Source of the DNA: Pseudoxanthomonas sp. PXM03
GTDB lineage: Bacteria > Pseudomonadota > Gammaproteobacteria > Xanthomonadales > Xanthomonadaceae
Assembly (NCBI RefSeq): GCF_014852005.1
Contig: NZ_JACVAU010000002.1
Location: forward strand, 1 to 64,000
DNA: 64,000 bases
Reading direction: 5' to 3'
Shown here: positions 27,620 through 36,567 of the stretch, piece by piece
How the letters are laid out: each line of letters starts with the position of its first letter
Numbering within the stretch: position 1 is the first letter of the stretch
Program-made: the position numbers and the translations under genes
Notes under the pieces: generated by a model
What the model saw: the letters and a program-made list of their open reading frames with translations, nothing else
What the model was told of the DNA's origin: nothing
Database searches by the model: none

Positions 27620-28507
27620 ATGAACGCCGAAAATACCTTCGAAGCCCACCGTTCCCGCCTGTTCGGCCTGTCGTACCGCCTGCTGGGCAGCCGCAGCGAT
27701 GCCGAGGACGTGGTCCAGGACACCTGGCTGCGCTGGCAGCAGGCTGACAGGACCGGCATCCGCGACCCCGAAGCCTGGCTGGTCACCGCGGCCACCCGGC
27801 TGGGCATCGACCGGCTGCGCGCCGCTCGGGTGCAGCGCGAGCATTACACCGGCCCGTGGCTGCCCGCCCCGTCGGAGATCGATGAATCCCCGACCCCCGA
27901 GCATTCGGCCGAGGTCGCCGAGCAGGTTTCGCTGGCCTTCCTCGCCGTACTGGAACGGCTGGGCCCGGAGGAGCGCGCGGCCTTCCTGCTGAAGGAAGCC
28001 TTCGACTACGACTATGCGCAGATCGCGCCGCTGCTGGGCCAGAGCGAGGCGAATTGCCGGCAGATGGTCCATCGCGCCCGCGAGCGCGTGCAGGCCGGTC
28101 GTCCCCGCTTCGATGTGGCGCCCGAACACCACCGCCATCTGCTGGAGCGTTTCATGCGCGCGGCACAGCGCGGCGACCAGCCCGCGATCACCGCCCTGTT
28201 GAGCGAAGACGCGCGCCTGGTGTCCGATGGCGGCGGCAAGGCGGTGGCCGTCATCCGTCCGCTGCTGGGGGCGGCGCGCATCGCGCGGTTGTTCTGGGCG
28301 GTCTACCGCCGGCACGATCCCGCCATCGCGTGGCGGATGGGCACGGTCAATGGCGAACCCGCCATCCTGCGCTACCGCGACGGCGCGCTGGCAGCGGTGA
28401 TGGTGGCCGTGAGCGATGGTGAACGCATCAGCGAGCTGTTCACCGTCGCCAATCCGGACAAGTTGGGCACGGCTGTCACGGCGAAGGACGGTGGCGCGTC
28501 CTGGTAG
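27620..28507 (+). CDS. ECF41-family sigma factor with C-terminal SnoaL-like domain
   Basis: A 295-residue extracytoplasmic-function sigma factor. Sigma region 2 (about 7-75: FEAHRSRLFGLSYRLLGSRS, DAEDVVQDTWLRW) and region 4 (about 105-165: ERAAFLLKEAFDYDYAQIA) are followed by a 120-residue NTF2/SnoaL-like domain with DGGGKA and NPDKL. ECF41 proteins have no anti-sigma factor; this C-terminal domain controls activity instead. The next gene encodes the typical partner, a carboxymuconolactone-decarboxylase-like protein. The motif TGTCACA-N16-CGTC precedes both genes. Confidence 0.93.
   Translation: MNAENTFEAHRSRLFGLSYRLLGSRSDAEDVVQDTWLRWQQADRTGIRDPEAWLVTAATRLGIDRLRAARVQREHYTGPWLPAPSEIDESPTPEHSAEVAEQVSLAFLAVLERLGPEERAAFLLKEAFDYDYAQIAPLLGQSEANCRQMVHRARERVQAGRPRFDVAPEHHRHLLERFMRAAQRGDQPAITALLSEDARLVSDGGGKAVAVIRPLLGAARIARLFWAVYRRHDPAIAWRMGTVNGEPAILRYRDGALAAVMVAVSDGERISELFTVANPDKLGTAVTAKDGGASW
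28474..28500 (+). promoter_or_regulatory. Second ECF41-type promoter, inside the end of the sigma gene
   Basis: TGTCACG (28474-28480), 16 bp, then CGTC (28497-28500): one mismatch to the ECF41 consensus. It lies within the last codons of the sigma gene and 45 bp before the ATG of the partner gene at 28545, so it can drive that gene on its own. Confidence 0.65.
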
Positions 28508-28544
28508 TGAAGGCGGCCACCGTGGCCGTCACGGAAGCACTGCC

Positions 28545-28991
28545 ATGACCAAGAAGTTCCATCGCGTCGAGTATCCCAAGCACGTTCCCGAGGCGTTCCG
28601 CGGCCTCTACGCCGCAAGCACCGCGCTCCACAACGGTGCGCTTGGCAAGGAGTTCCTCGAACTCATTTTCCTGCGCGTCTCGCAGATCAACGGCTGCGCG
28701 TTCTGCCTGGACATGCATGCCAGCGCGTTGCGCAAGGCGGGCGTGGAGTCACGCAAGATCGACACCGTCGCCGGCTGGCGCGACAGCCGCTTCTTCGATG
28801 CCCGCGAAGGCGCGGCGCTGGCGTGGGCCGAGCAATTGACCACGCTGCCGACGGGCGCCCCCGCCGATGCCACGTACGAGGCATTGAAGGAGCATTTCGA
28901 CGAGCACGGCATCGCCGAGCTGACCATGGCCGTGGCCACCATCAACGCCTGGAACCGGCTGGGCGTGGGCATGCAGCCGATCCTGCCCTGA
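28545..28991 (+). CDS. Carboxymuconolactone decarboxylase / AhpD-like protein
   Basis: A 148-residue protein of the CMD family. ELIFLRVSQINGCAFCLDMH has the CxxC and following His of the AhpD-type peroxidase/disulfide active site. Such proteins are one of the conserved partners (COE: carboxymuconolactone decarboxylase, oxidoreductase or epimerase) of ECF41 sigma factors. It probably acts on a small peroxide or thiol; the true substrate is unknown. ATG 28545 gives MTKKFHRVEYPKHVPEAF. Confidence 0.92.
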   Translation: MTKKFHRVEYPKHVPEAFRGLYAASTALHNGALGKEFLELIFLRVSQINGCAFCLDMHASALRKAGVESRKIDTVAGWRDSRFFDAREGAALAWAEQLTTLPTGAPADATYEALKEHFDEHGIAELTMAVATINAWNRLGVGMQPILP

Positions 28992-29056
28992 TCCGAAGTG
29001 GCGTCGCGGGGCGGCGCATGCTCGCCCCGCACGCACCACGGCGGCACAATGGCGGC

Positions 29057-29701
29057 ATGGAAGCCCTGGTCCTCATCCTCGATCTGGTCGGCACCTTCGT
29101 GTTCGCGCTGAGTGGCGCGACCATGGGGGTGCGCCGTCGCCTGGACATCTTCGGCGTGCTGGTGCTGTCCTTCGCGGCCGCCACCGCCGGCGGCATCATG
29201 CGCGACCTGCTGATCGGCGCCACGCCACCGGCCGCGCTCAGCGACTGGCGCTATCCGGTGACCTCGCTGGCAGCCGGCATCGTGACCTTCTTCCGCGCAC
29301 CGCTGATCGAAAAACTCCACCATCCCGTACGCATGTTCGACGCGATGGGGCTGGCGCTGTTTGCCGTGGCCGGCACCCAGAAGGCGCTGGAATATGGCCT
29401 GTCCCCGCCCATGGCGGCGGCGATGGGCATGCTGACCGGCATCGGCGGCGGCATCCTGCGTGACCTGCTGCTGGCGCAGGTGCCGCTGGTGCTGCAGGCC
29501 GAGTTGTACGCGGTGGCCGCGCTGGCCGGGGCGCTCATCGTGGCAACGGGGCACTGGCTCGCCCTGCCTGCGGTGCCCTGCGCCCTCGTCGGCGCCGGGC
29601 TGTGCTTCGGCCTGCGCATGATGGCGGTGACCTATGGCTGGCACCTGCCGGTGGCGCTGCAGTCCGGTGGCGATGGCGAGCCGCCCGGTCCGCTGAAATA
29701 G
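29057..29701 (+). CDS. TRIC-type cation channel family protein (UPF0126)
   Basis: A 214-residue membrane protein with seven hydrophobic helices and an internal duplication: DLVGTFVFALSGATMGVRRR ... GGIMRDLLIG in the first half and FDAMGLALFAVAGTQKALEY ... GGILRDLLL in the second. This is the UPF0126/YadS family, homologous to trimeric intracellular cation channels. Transport of K+ or amino acids is proposed for bacterial members. It follows the CMD gene by 65 bp. Confidence 0.92.
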   Translation: MEALVLILDLVGTFVFALSGATMGVRRRLDIFGVLVLSFAAATAGGIMRDLLIGATPPAALSDWRYPVTSLAAGIVTFFRAPLIEKLHHPVRMFDAMGLALFAVAGTQKALEYGLSPPMAAAMGMLTGIGGGILRDLLLAQVPLVLQAELYAVAALAGALIVATGHWLALPAVPCALVGAGLCFGLRMMAVTYGWHLPVALQSGGDGEPPGPLK

Positions 29702-29809
29702 CGCAACGCCGGCCGCCTTGCGCCCAAGCGTGGCCCGGCGCCGACGAACCGTGCGGACCGCCGCGCCCGGTGGCGTTAGCATGGCGCCACCTGCGTCCTG
29801 ATCGACACC

Positions 29810-30895
29810 ATGGCCATCGCCACCTCCCATCCGCTGGACCTGCCCCGCCAGCGCGTCTTCTGGCTTCTGCACCTGTCGGGCTGGGGCGCCTACTTCGCGC
29901 AGGGCTGCCTGTATGCCGTCGCCCACGGCAAGCCGTCCGGCTACTGGGTGGTGCCTGCGACCGCCGCCACCATGGGCGCACTGGTCACGCTGGGCCTGCG
30001 CTTCCTGCTGAGGACCTACTGGAGCCTGCCACCCCGCCAGCTGCTGGCATTGATGATTCCGGTGGTCCTGGCCAGCTCGGCGCTGATCGATTTCGTCACC
30101 CGTGAAGTCCTGGTCGACTTCTGCGAGACATGCAAGCCGACCACCCGACTGGAGTTCGTCGCCTATTCGCTCGGCTACATCTATGTGGTGTTGGCGTGGG
30201 TCGGCGCGTACATGGGCATCAAGTACTACCAGCAGCTGCAGGGCGAAACCGAGCGCACGCTGGCCGCGCGCAGCATGGCGCACCAGGCGCAGTTGAAGAT
30301 GCTGCGCTACCAGCTCAACCCGCACTTCCTGTTCAACACGCTCAACGCGATCTCCACGCTGATCCTGGACCGCGACAATGCCACCGCCAACCGCATGGTG
30401 CAGGGCCTGTCGTCGTTCCTCCGGCACTCGCTGGACAACGACCCGATGCAGCGCGTCACGCTGCGTCAGGAACTCGATGCGCTGACGCTGTACCTGGACA
30501 TCGAGAAGATCCGCTTCGCCGAACGGTTGCGCATCGAGACCGATATCGACGAGGACTGTTGGCGTGCGCTGTTGCCCAGCCTGTTGCTGCAACCGCTGGT
30601 GGAGAACGCCATCAAGTACGCCGTGGCCAAGCAGGTCGCAGGTGGCCTGTTGCGCATCGAAGCCGAGCGGGACGGCGCGCAACTGGTGCTGCGCGTCACC
30701 GATGACGGCCCCGGCTGCGGGAGCCTGGAGGGCGACGAATTGCCGCCCGGCAAGGGTGTGGGCCTGCGCAATACGCGCGAACGCCTGAGCGTGCTGTACG
30801 GCGGGTCCGGTGGTTTCTCCGTACGCAACCTGGAGCGCGGCATCGAAGTCACCCTGCGCCTGCCGTTCGAAACCTCGCAGACGCTGGCGGACTGA
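29810..30895 (+). CDS. LytS-type sensor histidine kinase
   Basis: A 361-residue membrane kinase. Four N-terminal TM helices (about 16-36, 48-68, 77-97, 115-137) are followed by the His_kinase domain LKMLRYQLNPHFLFNTLNAI with phosphoacceptor His172. The ATPase domain has LVENAIKYAV (N box), VTDDGPGCG and GVGLRNTRERL. The sensed signal is unknown; the sensor is intramembrane. It forms a pair with the LytTR regulator 4 bp downstream. Confidence 0.93.
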   Translation: MAIATSHPLDLPRQRVFWLLHLSGWGAYFAQGCLYAVAHGKPSGYWVVPATAATMGALVTLGLRFLLRTYWSLPPRQLLALMIPVVLASSALIDFVTREVLVDFCETCKPTTRLEFVAYSLGYIYVVLAWVGAYMGIKYYQQLQGETERTLAARSMAHQAQLKMLRYQLNPHFLFNTLNAISTLILDRDNATANRMVQGLSSFLRHSLDNDPMQRVTLRQELDALTLYLDIEKIRFAERLRIETDIDEDCWRALLPSLLLQPLVENAIKYAVAKQVAGGLLRIEAERDGAQLVLRVTDDGPGCGSLEGDELPPGKGVGLRNTRERLSVLYGGSGGFSVRNLERGIEVTLRLPFETSQTLAD

Positions 30896-30899
30896 GCTG

Positions 30900-31748
30900 A
30901 TGGACCACGCCACCTCACTGCCCCGCCCGGCACGATTGCGCGCCTTCATCGTCGACGACGAACCGCTGGCGCGGCGCGGGCTGGAAATCCGCCTTGCCGC
31001 GCATGCCGACATCGACATCGTCGGCCAGTATGGCGATGGCGCATCGGCCATCGCCGGTCTGCGCGAACACCGGCCGGACCTGGTGTTCCTCGATGTGCAG
31101 ATGCCGGGGATGGACGGCTTCCAGACACTGCGCGCGATTCCCGCCAGCGAGATGCCGCTGGTGGTGTTCGTCACCGCCTACGACCATTACGCCATCCGTG
31201 CCTTCGAGGCCTCCGCCACCGACTATCTGCTCAAGCCGGTGGACGATTCACGGCTGGCGCAGGCCCTGTCGCGCGTGCGCCAGGCGCGCGCGCAGCGCGA
31301 GGCCAGCGGCCATTGCGCCACCCTGCTCGGCCTGTTGGGCGAACTGAGCGGCCGTCCCCCCCTGCATCTGGACGACGCCCTCAAGCCCGATGCGCTGGAC
31401 CTGCTGCGGCGCGAGGAAAAGCTCGCGATCCGCGATGGCGGTCGTACCGTGCGCGTGGACCTGCACAGCATCCGCTGGATCGATGCCGCGGGCGACTACA
31501 TGTGCATCCACGTGGATGGCGAAGGCCAGACCGGCACGACCCTGATCCTGCGCGCCACCATGCGCGAGCTCGAGAAGCAGTTGGATCCGCAGCGCTTCCC
31601 GCGCATCCACCGCTCCACCATCGTCAACGCGCGCCGGGTGGTGGAGATGCGACCGCATACCAACGGGGAAAGCTTCCTGCGGCTGGACTGCGGCCAGGAA
31701 CTGAAACTGTCGCGCAGCCATCGCGACAAGCTGGCGGTTTTGCTGTAA
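30900..31748 (+). CDS. LytTR-family response regulator
   Basis: A 282-residue regulator. The receiver domain (about 12-130) has FIVDDEPLARRG, VFLDVQMPG with phosphorylated Asp65 and LLKPVD. The C-terminal LytTR DNA-binding domain (about 175-280) contains IRWIDAAGDYMCIHV and RFPRIHRSTIVNARRVVEM. It probably acts with the LytS-type kinase. Targets are unknown; the RND genes start 317 bp downstream and are candidates by position only. Confidence 0.94.
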   Translation: MDHATSLPRPARLRAFIVDDEPLARRGLEIRLAAHADIDIVGQYGDGASAIAGLREHRPDLVFLDVQMPGMDGFQTLRAIPASEMPLVVFVTAYDHYAIRAFEASATDYLLKPVDDSRLAQALSRVRQARAQREASGHCATLLGLLGELSGRPPLHLDDALKPDALDLLRREEKLAIRDGGRTVRVDLHSIRWIDAAGDYMCIHVDGEGQTGTTLILRATMRELEKQLDPQRFPRIHRSTIVNARRVVEMRPHTNGESFLRLDCGQELKLSRSHRDKLAVLL

Positions 31749-31760
31749 CCCGTTCTTCTG

Positions 31761-31904
31761 CAGGAGCGACGTGAGTCGCGACCGCACGGCTGCCATTGCC
31801 GTGGCACATGACGCGCGCGAATCGATATCGACATGCCAACACCGCGCCCTCTGTCGAGGCGCGACGAAATCCGACGCGTGCGGTCGCGACTCACGTCGCT
31901 CCTA
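31761..31904. repeat. REP-like inverted pair, copy 2 (fills the 317-bp gap)
   Basis: CAGGAGCGACGTGAGTCGCG (31761-31780) and ACCGCACG pair with the complementary arm at about 31877-31904, ending GTCGCTCCTA. The arms match copy 1 except that A/G differ in pairs (GTAAGTC vs GTGAGTC). The rest of 31749-32065 contains no gene that I can support. Confidence 0.85.
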
Positions 31905-32065
31905 CATCAGTGCCAACCCGGCGTAACGCGGATTCTCGATCTTCGGTTCATCGCGCCCGCTCCACCACTTGCCGCAATACGGCACGCGGCATGACTTCCG
32001 GGCCATAACCATCACGGAAGACGCGCGCATCGTGCGCTCCGCCGAGACCACAGCGGACCTGCACG

Positions 32066-35000
32066 ATGAAACTCACCGAAGCCTCCCTGCGCAATCCCGC
32101 TGCCGTCGCGGTGGTCGTCGCCATGGTCTGTGCCTTCGGCCTGATGAGCCTGATGAAGCTGCCGCTGCAGCTGTTTCCCGACATCGAGCGGCCACAGATG
32201 TCGATCCAGACCGGCTGGCGCGCGGCATCGCCGCAGGAGATGGAGTCGGAGATCGTCGAACCCATCGAAGCCGTGATGCAGGGCCTGCCCGGGCTGGAGG
32301 AAATCTCCTCCAACGTCAACGCGGGCAACAGCTTCATCAACCTCACCTTCGCCGTCGGCAGCGACATGGACGCGATGCTGGTGGAGGTGCTGTCGCGCAT
32401 GAACCGGCTGCAGCCGCTGCCGCGCGATGCGACACCGCCCGTGGTGCAGGCGGGCGCCGACAATGCCAACAACTCGCTCACCTATTTCTTCGTGCAGAAG
32501 CTGCCGGGCACGCGCGGCGACATCCTCGACTACCGGCAGATGATCGAGGATCGCATCGTCCCGCGCATCTCCGCGGTACAAGGGGTGGCCGGCGTCGAGA
32601 TCAACGGTGGCGCCGAGGAAGAGCTGACCATCACCCTCAATCTGGAACGTGCCGCCGCGCTGGGCATCCAGATTCCCGAGGTCGCCGCCGTCGCGGCGCG
32701 CGCCACCGACGTGTCCGGCGGCGTGGTGGAAGCCGGGCGGCGCGAGTACGTGCTGCGTTTCGCCGGGCGCTATTCGCCCGAAGCCCTGGGCGAGCTGATC
32801 CTGGCCTGGCGCGATGGCCGGCCGGTGCGGCTTGGCGATGTCGCTCGCGTCGAAGTGAAACGGCCGGAGCAGCGCTTCTTCGCCTACCAGAACGGAAACC
32901 CCGCCATCGGGCTGCGCATCCTGCGCGAGAACGGGGCCAACGTGCTGGACACGCTGGATGAAGTGAAGCGCGTCGTGGCGGACGTTCGCGAACGGGAACT
33001 GAAGCCGCTCGGGTTGGAGATCGCGCAGAGCTTCGATGCCTCGGTGTTCATCAACCGCGCACTCGGCCTGCTGTCGGGCAGCCTCACCGTCGGCGTGCTG
33101 CTCGCGGTCGGCTGTCTGTGGTGGTTCCTGCGCGATGTGCGTGCCACCGCACTGATCGCGTGCGCCATTCCCATTTCGTTGCTGGCCACCTTCATCGTGC
33201 TGCAGCTCACCGGCCGCAGCCTCAACGTCATCTCGCTGGCGGGGCTCGCGTTCGCGGTCGGCATGGTGATGGATGCCGCCGTGGTCGTCGCGGAGAACAT
33301 CGTGCGGCTGCGCGAGGAAGGCATGCCGGCAGCGCGCGCCGCTCTGGAGGGCACGCGCCAGGTGGGCGGCGCGCTGGTTGCGTCCACGCTCACCACCGTG
33401 GCCGTGTTCCTGCCGGTGATCTTCATGGATGACGTGGAAGGCCAGCTGTTCGCCGACCTGGCGCTGACCATCTCCATCGCGGTGGGGATCTCGCTGCTGA
33501 TCGCCGTCACCGTGCTGCCCGCCGCCGCCGGCAGCTGGCTGCGCACGCGTCCCGGCGATGCCACGCAGCACCGTGCCTGGTCGCGCGTCAGCGACTGGGC
33601 GCTGCGTGTCACGGAGGGTCGCCCGCGTCAGCTTGCGTGGGTCGGCGCACTGGTGCTCGCGCCCGTGCTGCTGGCGACGCTGCTGATGCCGCAGATCGAC
33701 TACCTGCCGCCGGTGAAGCGTGCCGCGGTGGATGCCTTCTTCAACTTCCCGCCCGGCATGAGCCCGGAACGCGTGAACCGCGAGATCGCCCCCGTGGTGC
33801 TCGAGCGCATGCGGCCGTACATGGAGGGCGAAAAGGGGCCGCAGCTGAGCAACTGGTACCTCAACCTGTGGCCGGGCGGTGGTTCGCTCGGCGCGCGCGT
33901 GGTCGATCCCGCCGATATCGGCGAGCTGGAACGCATCGTGCGCGACGAGATCGTCGTCGGCTTTCCGGACACACGCGCCTTCGCCAGCGAAGGCGAACTG
34001 TTCGGCAGCTTCGGCGGATCGGCACGCGCCATCGCCATCCACCTGCAGCACAGCGATGGCGACGCACTGGCCCGGACGGCGGAAGCAGGACGCAAACTGC
34101 TGTCGGAGCGCTTCGCCGGCGCCAATGTGCAGGCGTGGCCCAATGCCGATGCCGGCACGCCGGAACTGCGGGTGAATCCGGACGACCGCCGTCTGGCGGA
34201 AGCGGGCTGGCGGCGGCCCGAGCTGGGCACCGTCGTACGTGCGCTGGGCGATGGCCAGTGGCTGGGCGAGCATTTCGACGGCGACCGCCGGCTCGCCATC
34301 ATCCTGCGCAGCGACCGCGCCGACGATGTCGAACGGCTGGGCGCCGCGCCCCTGGCGACACCCCAGGGCGGCGTACTGAGCCTGGCCGAACTCGCGCAGG
34401 TGGAAACGGTGCTCGCACCCAACCAGTTGCGCCGCATCGACCGCCGCCGCACGGTGACGCTGACCGTCGATCCCCCGGCCGCGATGTCGCTGGAAGAAGC
34501 GCTGGACATCGTCAATGACGAGATCGTGCCTGCGTTGCGCGATGGGCTGCCTCCCGACGCCGCCATCCGGATTTCCGGCAGTGCCGACCGGCTCGGCGAA
34601 GTGGTGCGCAGCATGGGCACGAACTTCGTGATCGCGCTGGTGGTGCTGTTCATGCTGATGGCGGCGATGTTCAAGTCGTTGCGCGACAGCGCCTTCGTCA
34701 TGGCCACCCTGCCGATGGCGGTGCTCGGTGGCGTGCTGGGCCTGCGCGTGCTCGACGTGGCGGCCGGACAGACCCTGGACCTGCTGTCGATGATCGGCTT
34801 CATCATGCTGCTGGGCATGGTGATCAACAACGCCATCCTGCTGGTGGCGCAGGCGCGCGAGGCCCAGGCGGGCGGCGCATCGCTGGACGAGGCCCTGAAA
34901 CAGGCCCTGGACCAACGCCTGCGACCGATCCTGATCGCGGCGCTGACCGGTGTACTGGGCGCATTGCCGATGGCGATCAATCCCGGCCCCGGCGCGGTGA

Positions 35001-35161
35001 TCTACCGCGGCCTTGCGGCAGTCTCGGTAGGCGGCGTGGCGTTGAGCCTGCTGTTCACCGTGGTGCTGGTGCCCGCCCTGCTGCGGCTGGCTGGCACACG
35101 CGCTGCCCGCGCGGATGTACGCGACACCCCCGCCACGCCGCTTCCGTCCCCCGCGACCTGA
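32066..35161 (+). CDS. RND-family efflux transporter permease
   Basis: A 1031-residue inner-membrane pump subunit. Two halves each have one TM helix, a large periplasmic region and five to six TM helices. LAFAVGMVMDAAVVVAENIV in TM4 carries the RND signature with the proton-relay Asp; FIMLLGMVINNAILLVAQAR is the matching second-half motif. It resembles the MdtB/AcrB-like HAE-type proteins of Xanthomonadaceae with no assigned substrate. The adaptor gene follows 26 bp later; no outer-membrane channel is in this window, so it would use one encoded elsewhere. Confidence 0.93.
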   Translation: MKLTEASLRNPAAVAVVVAMVCAFGLMSLMKLPLQLFPDIERPQMSIQTGWRAASPQEMESEIVEPIEAVMQGLPGLEEISSNVNAGNSFINLTFAVGSDMDAMLVEVLSRMNRLQPLPRDATPPVVQAGADNANNSLTYFFVQKLPGTRGDILDYRQMIEDRIVPRISAVQGVAGVEINGGAEEELTITLNLERAAALGIQIPEVAAVAARATDVSGGVVEAGRREYVLRFAGRYSPEALGELILAWRDGRPVRLGDVARVEVKRPEQRFFAYQNGNPAIGLRILRENGANVLDTLDEVKRVVADVRERELKPLGLEIAQSFDASVFINRALGLLSGSLTVGVLLAVGCLWWFLRDVRATALIACAIPISLLATFIVLQLTGRSLNVISLAGLAFAVGMVMDAAVVVAENIVRLREEGMPAARAALEGTRQVGGALVASTLTTVAVFLPVIFMDDVEGQLFADLALTISIAVGISLLIAVTVLPAAAGSWLRTRPGDATQHRAWSRVSDWALRVTEGRPRQLAWVGALVLAPVLLATLLMPQIDYLPPVKRAAVDAFFNFPPGMSPERVNREIAPVVLERMRPYMEGEKGPQLSNWYLNLWPGGGSLGARVVDPADIGELERIVRDEIVVGFPDTRAFASEGELFGSFGGSARAIAIHLQHSDGDALARTAEAGRKLLSERFAGANVQAWPNADAGTPELRVNPDDRRLAEAGWRRPELGTVVRALGDGQWLGEHFDGDRRLAIILRSDRADDVERLGAAPLATPQGGVLSLAELAQVETVLAPNQLRRIDRRRTVTLTVDPPAAMSLEEALDIVNDEIVPALRDGLPPDAAIRISGSADRLGEVVRSMGTNFVIALVVLFMLMAAMFKSLRDSAFVMATLPMAVLGGVLGLRVLDVAAGQTLDLLSMIGFIMLLGMVINNAILLVAQAREAQAGGASLDEALKQALDQRLRPILIAALTGVLGALPMAINPGPGAVIYRGLAAVSVGGVALSLLFTVVLVPALLRLAGTRAARADVRDTPATPLPSPAT

Positions 35162-35187
35162 TCCCCTCCCCCTTCCTGGAAAACGAC

Positions 35188-36285
35188 ATGCGTACCCTGC
35201 ACAAGACCCTGATCGCCGTCGCGCTGGCCGGCGTCCTCGCCCTCCCCTTGCTGGAGCTGGACGCCGACGCCAGCGCCCCCGAAACGCCGGACGCGCCGCC
35301 GGCGATCGTCAGCGTCGCGCCAGCGGTGAATGCGGAGTTCGCACCGCGCCACTGGTCGCCCGGCAGCGTGATCAGCCGGCAGGATGCGCGCGTCGCCAGC
35401 GAACAGGGCGGGCGCGTCGTCGAGGTGGTCGAGGTGGGCGAACGCATACGCGCCGGCCAGGCGCTGGCGGTGCTGGACGACACGGCATTGCGGCTGCGCG
35501 AGCAGGAAGGCCGCGCCGACCTGGCCCGCATCCAGGCCCAGCTCGACCTTGCGGCCCGGCAGGAACAGCGCTACGCGCAACTGGCCGCACAACAGAACAT
35601 CGCGCGTGCGCAGTACGAACAACTGCGGGCCGACCGCGACATGCTGGTGCAGGAGCGTGCACGCGCGCTCGCGCAACTGGCGCAGACGCGTCACCAGCGC
35701 GAACAGATGGTGGTGCGCGCTCCGTTCACCGGGATCGTCGCCGAACGCCACACCCAACTGGGCGAATACCTGACCACCGGCGCGTCCGTGGCGCGCCTGG
35801 TGGACACGGCATCGCAGGAAGTCCGTGTGCGTGCGCCGGTGGACCTGGCGCAGCACTTGGGTACGGGCACCTCGGTGCTTGTGCGCGCGGGCGACACCGA
35901 GCGCGCCTGGCCGGTGACCGCCCTGGTGCCGGTCGGCGACGAATCCTCGCGCCAGCTGGAACTGCGCATCGCCATCGATGCCACCCAGATGCCGGTGGGC
36001 AGTGCGGTGGATGTCGGACTTCCCAGCGCAGGCACGCGCAGCGTGGTCGCGGTGCCGCGCGACGCAGTGATGCTGCGTCGCGAAGGTGACTTCGTGATGC
36101 GCGTGGATGGCGCCGGCAAGGCCGAACGCCTGCCGGTGGAAACCGGCGTCGAAGTCGATGGCCTGGTGGAGGTGACCGGCGATGTGCGCGTCGGCGACCG
36201 TTTGATTGTGCGTGGCGGCGAACGCATCGAGCCCGGGCAGGCGGTCAGCATCCAGCCAGCATCACTGGCGGTCGCAATGCGCTGA
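35188..36285 (+). CDS. RND efflux periplasmic adaptor (membrane fusion protein)
   Basis: A 365-residue adaptor with an N-terminal signal/anchor (about 5-22), a biotinyl-lipoyl-like half motif (RVASEQGGRVVEVVEVGERI), an alpha-helical hairpin (about 95-160; REQEGRADLARIQAQLDLAA), and VVRAPFTGIVAERHTQLGEY, the second lipoyl half. A C-terminal beta-barrel and membrane-proximal domain follow. It connects the RND permease to a TolC-like channel. Gene order permease-then-adaptor is the reverse of acrAB. Confidence 0.92.
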   Translation: MRTLHKTLIAVALAGVLALPLLELDADASAPETPDAPPAIVSVAPAVNAEFAPRHWSPGSVISRQDARVASEQGGRVVEVVEVGERIRAGQALAVLDDTALRLREQEGRADLARIQAQLDLAARQEQRYAQLAAQQNIARAQYEQLRADRDMLVQERARALAQLAQTRHQREQMVVRAPFTGIVAERHTQLGEYLTTGASVARLVDTASQEVRVRAPVDLAQHLGTGTSVLVRAGDTERAWPVTALVPVGDESSRQLELRIAIDATQMPVGSAVDVGLPSAGTRSVVAVPRDAVMLRREGDFVMRVDGAGKAERLPVETGVEVDGLVEVTGDVRVGDRLIVRGGERIEPGQAVSIQPASLAVAMR

Positions 36286-36295
36286 GCATGGTGCG

Positions 36296-36422
36296 AGGCG
36301 ACGCGGATCGCGGCTGGCGTTGTCCGTCACCTGGAGAGGTCCGGTCGAACGGGGTCATACCGCTTCCCCGAACAGCTGGATACGGATGCACGGAGAACGT
36401 CCAGTCGCGATCCGCGTCGCTT
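36296..36422. repeat. Inverted repeat, GCGACGCGGATCGCG type
   Basis: GGCGACGCGGATCGCGGCTGG (36297-36317 region) is matched by the complement CCAGTCGCGATCCGCGTCGC at about 36401-36420. A 20-bp imperfect inverted pair in the RND-ABC intergenic region. Related in style, not in sequence, to the GTAGGAGCG family beside it. Confidence 0.7.
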
Positions 36423-36445
36423 CCCGATGATGCCCCTGACGCCCC

Positions 36446-36512
36446 TGTGGGAGCGACGTCGGTCGCGACTGGACAGATGCAATGCCTGATCGCGACTGAC
36501 GTCGCTCCCACC
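36446..36512. repeat. REP-like inverted pair, copy 3
   Basis: TGTGGGAGCGACGTCGGTCG (36446-36465) and its complementary arm GACGTCGCTCCCACC (36498-36512), with a short 20-bp spacer. Another form of the GTAGGAGCGACGT family. It lies 55 bp before the ABC exporter start. Confidence 0.8.
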
Positions 36513-36567
36513 GTGCAGATAGCCGCGCTTTCACCCCAAATCCATCCGGGGCAGGCACAATCCACGC

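Noticed and set aside
32012..34915. 967-codon minus-strand open frame opposite the RND permease
   Set aside because: Antisense shadow; Arg/His/Gln-rich, no start signal or domain.
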